Part shown: positions 58,047 through 64,000 of the stretch, in pieces
Layout: each line of letters opens with the position of its first letter
Numbering within the stretch: position 1 is the stretch's first letter
NCBI GenBank assembly: GCA_029891345.1
Contig: CM057009.1
Span: forward strand, 209,430,709-209,494,708
DNA length: 64,000 bases
Source of the DNA: Dryococelus australis
Lineage: Eukaryota; Arthropoda; Insecta; Phasmatodea; Phasmatidae
Reading direction: 5' to 3'
Notes under the pieces: model-generated
What the model was told of the DNA's origin: nothing
Databases searched by the model: none
What the model saw: only the letters and a program-made list of their open reading frames with translations
Made by a program: the position numbers and the translations under genes

Positions 58047-60880
58047 GTAAGTTATCTTATGACTTTTGTAAAACTGAAATTTTATACATTACTATTAAGC
58101 TCGTTTAATTGCAATTTAATTAACAATATTCTGCTGTATTTATCTTACAATATTTCATTGACGATGATGTTTCCTTCGAATGAGGAATACATTTTATTAC
58201 TTGCAAGATAATAATGCCATCATTTCTAAATAATGTACTCAAATTAAAAATTTATATTTCAATTGTATATTTAGTTATACTCGCATTTAATTCATCTTGT
58301 TCTGTAAAAATAATTTAACATATAACAATAGATCAATACAGGATTTGATCAAACAAGTGAAAACCAGAAGAAGAAAAAGGAGGATGTCAGTTTTCTGTTG
58401 GAGATGATTAATCTGTGCAAATAAAAAGTTTTACAATGAGGAATATTTTGTGCTAACCTAACAAGATGAAAAGAGCAATAGTCCTGGTACTAAGCTTGTC
58501 TGAAAATTTGCTGTATATAAAGAAAAAGTGGAATGTATACATTGTACAGCAAGAGAAAGCGTATTGTCCAATAACCTTTCTGAACCCTTTATTTATAGTT
58601 CCCCCAAGAAATTTAATGCTGCAGAAGTTTTTCCCTACTGTTATGAATATGTCATTGGTTGCTGCAGTGAAGTGGCGTGGCAGATCAGTTGCAGTCTATT
58701 TATTTCCTACGGTTTTCATATTATTCCATTGTGGCAAAACCGACCAGACATTATGTTTTTTGTGTTTATTTCCATTGCATACATTATTTTCATGTTGGCT
58801 GCTGTATTCTTATTCTATGGTATCCTTACATTTTTATGGAGTATATATATTATAATATCCGTTAAATAAAATTATTATTTTTCCACTCAGAAAATTCTGG
58901 AAACAGAAGATCCTAATAAACGAAAAGAAGGGCAAAGTCGAGACTTTTGATGAATAAATATAAGTTCGCTTATTACCAAACTGGCCAAGACTGTAAGTGT
59001 AAAATACTTTAGTGTTTTAAGAAGTTTATCATAGCGGAAATGAGCGTTTATTTCTAATTATAGAATGTAATATGCTGACTTCAAAATATAAACAAGTCTC
59101 TTATTTGTGTAGAATGATATCAGTTAACTCCACCGCACAGAGTAGTTCGCGTCAGTCAAAAGAAATATATGTTATGTTTCATGACGAGTTATATTCGTTT
59201 AAGGTTATAGAGATAAGAAACAACGGTTCCCTGAAAGGATAGGTATGTTACAAAACTTTTATAAATTTGCATGTCTCTATAAAAAATGATAAATCCTCAA
59301 GGACAAGCGCAGGAAGTAGGGGAAATCCCATAAAGCACTTTCAAATTAAACAAATCTTGCAGTTAGTACATACATTACCTCATTCGAAGAAAGCGTAAGT
59401 TACTTCAATCCAAAGAAATCTCCAAAAATGTATTACCCTGAAGGTCTAAACACCAACAAAATATACCTGTTGTACACAACAGAAACCACTCCATGAAGAG
59501 TATTACAAATACATATTCAGGACAAAATTCAATAATTAATTTGGTTACTCACGATTTGGCATGTATCTAGCGAAGATTCAAACACTAAAGGAAGAATTAG
59601 CGAAGCTTCCAACTACACTACTTTGACGATAGAACAAATAATAAGAGCGAAATAAAGAATCTAAATATGATCAATGAATTGCACACTCAGGTTTATCACT
59701 AAAGGCAATCAGAATCCAGAACAAAGCATAACGATCCATGACTACAAAAAACATTCGGAAGAATCTCTCTGTACAGAATATTGCCGCTAATAATATTTAC
59801 TATTGCAGGAAATTGTATTTTTATTTGTTCAACATCCATGTAATATTACAATGTGAAGCAGTATCGTACTGTTACACTGACGTATTCGGGAAGAAGGGTG
59901 ATGTAGAAATTATTTCTATGTTACCCCATTTCATATTTAACGTCTGACATAAAAAAAGGAGGAAGCCTTTAAGTATTTTGTGATTCTTGTTACGAGCGAA
60001 AAATTATATAATTTTCGGTTATCTACAGTACGTTTTCTCGGATACCGGGATTTTACATGCAATTGAATTTAGATTCCCCATTACTGTGGCGAATTAGGAA
60101 AAAAAAAATGATAACAGGACAACTATATTTACCAGCCTACCTACTTTCCATGATGGAGTTCAATACCCCTCCAAGCACAGCAGGAATATACAAGAAAATG
60201 GAAATCTCTCACTAAAGAAATATACAAGCAATATATGTGCCTAAATGTACCATCTCATTATTTTTTTTACAATTAGCAGACATTTCATTTTCCTTCATTT
60301 CCCCTTTGTTCTGGAAATTATACAGCTATATTCACATCATATATTAAGTATATCTTAAATTTGAAAAGCAGTGATGTAATTATTTTTTCCTCCACTAATT
60401 GCAGTTAGAGATTACTTTATGTTAGCGAAAGTAATATTTCCTTGTAATCCATATACTACTCATCCCCTACCACAACGAAAGAAGTCTAGTTTCTGGTGGT
60501 GTCACACCCTCTTGTTCACACATGGGATTCGTGGTGGATTTATCTTTATTTTCATGTGGGTTTTCTCCATGTGCTTCGATTTACTCACCATTTAACTCAG
60601 CCATTGCTTCACCTCTACTTCACTTCGCCCTCATAGGAATTAAAGGATCACCGCGCACCGCACCGACCAAAGCGCTCATGTTCTCAAATACTGTACGTAT
60701 AAGTTCTTCCTTAAAAAAATTAATAATAGCATATATGTACAACTTGTTTACCTTGCATTTAAAAATTGCGAACCAACCCTTCATATGAATATGTCTTGTT
60801 TGCGAGTATTGATAAATACGATGCGATGATAGACTAAACGCATATTATCTGGAAACCTAAGCCTTTTAGTAGTAGGAAAA
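58047..60880. other. Intronic sequence
   Basis: No supported gene. A 129-codon open stretch at 58466-58855 (hydrophobic, overlapping another hydrophobic frame) and a 69-codon one at 59738-59947 look like chance in AT-rich DNA. Confidence 0.45.
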
Positions 60881-61090
60881 AGTATGCTGACTTGCAAGGG
60901 CATCGGGCATCGGAGCCGGAGCCGAGGAGCCACCATGTTGTTACGTCGCTCAACCGCCATCTTGGATGTCAATGACCTTTTACCTTAACCATGAGGACCT
61001 TTGACCCAAAAAACACTAAAAAAAACCTAAAATATCCCAAACAATCCTTAAAAACCCAAAAAATTCTAAAAAAAAAAAAAATCTATAAAA
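60880..61090. repeat. GC patch and CCAAAA-rich repeat, inverted to 62640-62830
   Basis: GCATCGGAGCCGGAGCCGAGG is followed by CCGCCATCTTGGATGTC and TGACCT-type units, then repeated AAAACCxAAAAT units. The TGACC and AAAACC portions recur in reverse complement at about 62690-62830. Confidence 0.5.
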
Positions 61091-61456
61091 TATATATAAA
61101 TTATATAAAAATTATTTAAAAATTATTAAAAAGATCATTACAAAAGATCCATTTTCCCCCTCAAAAATGGCAAAAGTGCCCCATGTGCATAAAAAGCTCC
61201 TGAAATCCAATTATAGCCCAAGTTAAGTAATTTGGGGGCTTCCTTAGCACCTACAGAACAGTGGAAACCATATTGGCTTTATAGGCATAATCTATGCCAA
61301 TTCGATACAAGGGAAACATGATAGGAGTCAGCCCTAAACATTAGCCGTCATTCATAAATATTTCATCCAAATGACCTTCGAACTTGAACATTTATTTATG
61401 CACACATCACACAGTATTCTTCTTCTTCTGCATAGCAAATACTATACAAGGAATTG

Positions 61457-61729
61457 CTATTTTGAAACAAGTTTTATCTCTGAGTCAGGGATGGTATTAA
61501 ACACATAATATTTGTTAAATGTGCCATGAATTATCATAACTCCATAGTCGTAGGGCTTCTGAGTTGCACGGAGCACAGAAAAAATGTTTATTTTTGCACG
61601 CATGACGTTTTGTGGCATACATCTCGCGAAGCTGTCTAAACGGCGCTCAGCAGCACTGTTTGTTAAGGTCAAGGGCGTTCGTTCTGATAAGGCATAGATT
61701 GTGAATCGCCGGCTCTTGGTATCTTCCAA
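61457..61729 (-). other. Unrecognised 90-codon open frame
   Basis: An ATG at 61729 opens 90 codons without stops, in balanced composition rather than simple repeat (MEDTKSRRFTIYALSERT, later SVLRATQKPYDYGVMIIHG). It has no signal peptide, membrane segment or motif I recognise. It may be a transposon or viral scrap, or chance. There is no splice or poly(A) context. Confidence 0.25.
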
Positions 61730-62328
61730 TCACATGCTCAGAATACGGCCTGATTATAGACACATTTAATATGTTGCGAATGTTGTCATATGGAATAAGA
61801 GTTTTTTTTTTTTAGGGGAGAACAGTAGTCCATGCTGAATGACCGCTGATTCATTGGAACGAAGGTTTCCGAAAACACACAATTAATTAGCCAATGAGAA
61901 CCAAGGGTGGTGGAGGTGGGGTTTGAATGAAGTGAGTAATTAGCCAATGAAAAATGTGGGTGGGGATGGAGGGAATCTGTGCCATCAGCTCACCTGGCGG
62001 CATAACCTCGAACATAGCACTACCTAAACATTGAAAATAGAAACCAATATGGAGGGCACTATTAGCACCACCTATACTTAAAAACATAATTAATTATGAC
62101 TGCCACCTGGTGGCTAAATCGATAATTTATACACTAGCACCTCATAGGTGATGTAAATGTAAACATATGAAAACCAATATAGGGCCTCCAGCAATTTATA
62201 AACAAAAGACAGATAAAAATCCTAGATGACAGACTTCAGCAATGTATAAACGAAGACAAAAGAAAAACCAAGATTACCACATACGACAGAATGGGTATAG
62301 GTGAGGGGTGTGGGGGCGGTAGGTAGGT
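61730..62328. other. Intronic sequence with short internal repeats
   Basis: AATTAGCCAATGA recurs at 61885 and 61939, each followed by GGTGG-rich text. ACCAATATxGxG occurs at 62042 and 62171. CAGCAATxTATAAACxAA occurs at 62189 and 62237. No gene. Confidence 0.4.
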
Positions 62329-62561
62329 AGTTGGCTTAACGTATTGACGACGGCGAGGTCATTAGCGACGGAGCAAATTGCACAGGAAGGAGTGAGGAAG
62401 GAATCGGCTATGGCCTTTGTTACGGATCCATCCCAGAATTCGCATGGAGTGATTTCGGTAAACCATGGAAAACCGAAATCAGGATGACCGGACTGGGAAT
62501 CGAAGCCGGGTCCTCCCGAATGCGAGTCCAGTGAGTTACCACTGCGCCACCTCGCTCGGTG
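62329..62561 (-). repeat. Insect tRNA-headed SINE
   Basis: On the minus strand the head reads CCGAGCGAGGTGGCGCAGTG, containing an A box, followed by GGACTCGCATTCGGGAGGAC and a B box. The body contains a GGTTTTCCATGG-like block and GAGGTCAT-type text near the tail. This is a well-known SINE pattern of polyneopteran insects. It is old and has several substitutions in the B box. Confidence 0.8.
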
Positions 62562-62639
62562 TGTGGGGGTGGAGGGGGTCAGTCGTCTGCTGAGCGTGGG
62601 GATTGTGGACCACCGGAAATGTGTTTTAATAGTTTTGAA

Positions 62640-62860
62640 GTAATGCTTTTAATAATTTTTAATTAAATAAAGGTAGAAGTAATATTTTACAAGTATTTAT
62701 AGGTGTTTTGGATTTTTTTGGAATGTTTTATATTGTTTTAGATTTTTTGAAATATTTTGTAATTTATGGGTTTTCAAGGTCAATGTTCACCAGGGTCGAG
62801 GTCAAAAGTCTTGGTCAAGATTAATGGTCAAGATCAAGGTCAGTTACATCTAAAATTGTC
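62640..62860. repeat. GGTCAA-rich repeat, inverted to 60960-61090
   Basis: GGTCAAGxTCAAGGTCA-type units (62778-62840) follow a TTTTGGATTTTTT-type block. Together they mirror 60960-61090. Confidence 0.5.
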
Positions 62861-62994
62861 ACCTGGCTTCCAGAATGGCAGAGCATTAACATCTCTGATG
62901 ATTCGATCCCCTTACCACTTATGCAGGCTTCCCCAAATAATTATACTTACTGGAATACTATAACAGCAATCAGTAAGTACACATAATGCTTAGT

Positions 62995-64000
62995 ACACGG
63001 CTGGCATTTCGAAATTCATCACGAAGGATACCACATATTGATCCAACATTGGGAAACTGCATTGAATAGGGTAGAACAATGGCGTAATTTGTTGTTCGCT
63101 GAGTGGCCCCACGCTGTGAAGCAGTATATAAGTGGAGGTTTGAAGAGCAATTGGGATGTAAGAGCTGTATGTTTCTCTGCTGTTTGTGTGCAAAAACGAA
63201 TTTGTATGTAGGTTCGGAGAACACGGCAACCTCACAAACATGTTTTCGTTTTTGACAGCGGAAGAATCGTAGCCTATCGAGATTGTGGATTATCCTAATG
63301 CGATATTGGTCCTCGGATTGGAAGAGGTGTAACTACAGCGAAGCAGATATGAGATCAGTGGTCGAGGAGGGACGGGCTGAGCGATGTGCAGGAAACCATA
63401 ACGGCCCCGTCGCACCAACGAATGTCAGGCAGACATCTGAAACGCATGGCGATTGCAGACCATACAGTCACATCAAACACTCTCGCTCGGGATGTCAAAT
63501 GTCTTGTACATCAATTTGTGTTCTCATGCACAGTTGTCGCCGTCTAGAGTATCGACGACTCATGCGTCTGCCACTGAATGCTCGCATACTGTAGGTGCTT
63601 GCGGCTGCAATCGTGCGTAAAACGTCGGATATGGACGGACACATGGCTTGCCATAGTCTTCACCAGTGAGTTCCGCTTCTACCTGTAGCATGACTATGGT
63701 CGCATTAATCTCTCGCAGCACCGTGGTGCATGCCTGATCGAGTCCTACATAATGCATATTCATACCGACCTGGCACCTGGAATAATGACATAGGGTGACA
63801 TCGTATTCCAGTCCCGCTAGTGCATACTCCACATCGCTAGTACGCTGAACAGCAACCGTTACATCGCGGAGGTGTTGGAACCTATTGTCGCCCCCTTACC
63901 TCAGGGCCAACTTGGGGACATGTGCGAATAGAACAATGCGCGGTCTCATGTGACACACATCGTGGGACGGCTGCTGGATGGCCATCATGTAACACTTCTT
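62995..64000 (+). mobile_element. Tc1-like transposon relic, cut by window end
   Basis: The last kilobase is a Tc1-like element: a 5' untranslated part (62995-63239) followed by the transposase relic. No terminal inverted repeat is recognised at the left and the right end is outside the window. Confidence 0.6.
63240..64000 (+). pseudogene. Tc1-like transposase (broken, partial)
   Basis: ATG at 63240 opens MFSFLTAEE before the first stop. Later frames recover the Tc1 order. There is a helix-turn-helix tail with RRLMRLPLNARIL (about 63555-63594), then the first catalytic strand, in which the Asp position reads FTSEFRFYL (about 63660-63686). The segment DYGRINLSQHRGAC follows, then STLNSNRYIAEVLEPIVAPL (about 63847-63900) and NNARSHV, where the second Asp would be (about 63931-63951). 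Both catalytic positions appear substituted, and at least five stops are present. Confidence 0.75.

Noticed and set aside
58466-58869. Membrane protein gene
   Set aside because: Two overlapping hydrophobic frames in T-rich sequence; neither has conserved features, and they lie inside the intron of the WD-repeat gene.

Overview
This is 64 kb of AT-rich, repeat-laden animal nuclear DNA, almost certainly from an insect with a large genome. Three things point to a polyneopteran such as a stick insect or an orthopteroid, though the order is an inference. First, there is an inverted tRNA-headed SINE at 62.3-62.6 kb of a type common in those insects. Second, there are decayed Tc1-like, hAT and Tc1/mariner-like transposases of insect type. 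Third, a nuclear copy of mitochondrial nad4 reads only in the invertebrate mitochondrial code.

The only host gene I can support is on the + strand. Two short exons (40007-40206 and 57877-58046) have good splice sites and compatible phases, and their protein reads through like the C-terminal WD region of an NWD2-like (NACHT and WD repeat domain) protein. The rest of the window is therefore intron: more than 40 kb upstream of the first exon, 17.7 kb between the two, and about 6 kb downstream, all filled with repeats.

Layout. (1) 1-14.4 kb: a head-to-head pair of short C2HC zinc-finger pseudogenes forms a palindrome around 13.05 kb, with TGACCCC-type minisatellite at both outer ends. The left copy is split by an 11.9 kb env-bearing Ty3/gypsy-type LTR retroelement (520-12414, AGAT target duplication) whose gag, pol and env are all broken. 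(2) 14.4-20.7 kb: dispersed repeats, a ~280 bp tandem repeat array and small transposase fragments. (3) 20.7-25.66 kb: a minus-strand L1/Tx1-type LINE with broken ORF1 and ORF2. (4) 26.1-37.5 kb: a large inverted duplication (26.1-29.55 against 34.65-37.5 kb). Each arm carries a ~119 bp tandem array and CA/TG microsatellite. The spacer holds a third zinc-finger copy and a second copy of a repeat also found at 15.2-16.0 kb. The right arm alone carries a rearranged nad4 NUMT, and the left arm preserves the empty site. (5) 37.9-39.1 and 43.6-45.1 kb: more ~280 bp arrays. (6) 42.2-42.8 kb a fold-back, 45.8-46.2 kb a MITE, 49.8-51.2 kb a hAT relic, 53.2-55.0 kb a Tc1/mariner-like relic with long inverted ends, and 63.0-64.0 kb a Tc1-like relic running off the end.

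The most novel candidate is the small C2HC finger gene family. It has three copies here, a shared N-terminus, four fingers and its own AATAAA, and it lies inside palindromes and duplications. All three copies are broken, and I could not search for intact relatives. All alignments were made by eye, so boundaries of old repeats are approximate.
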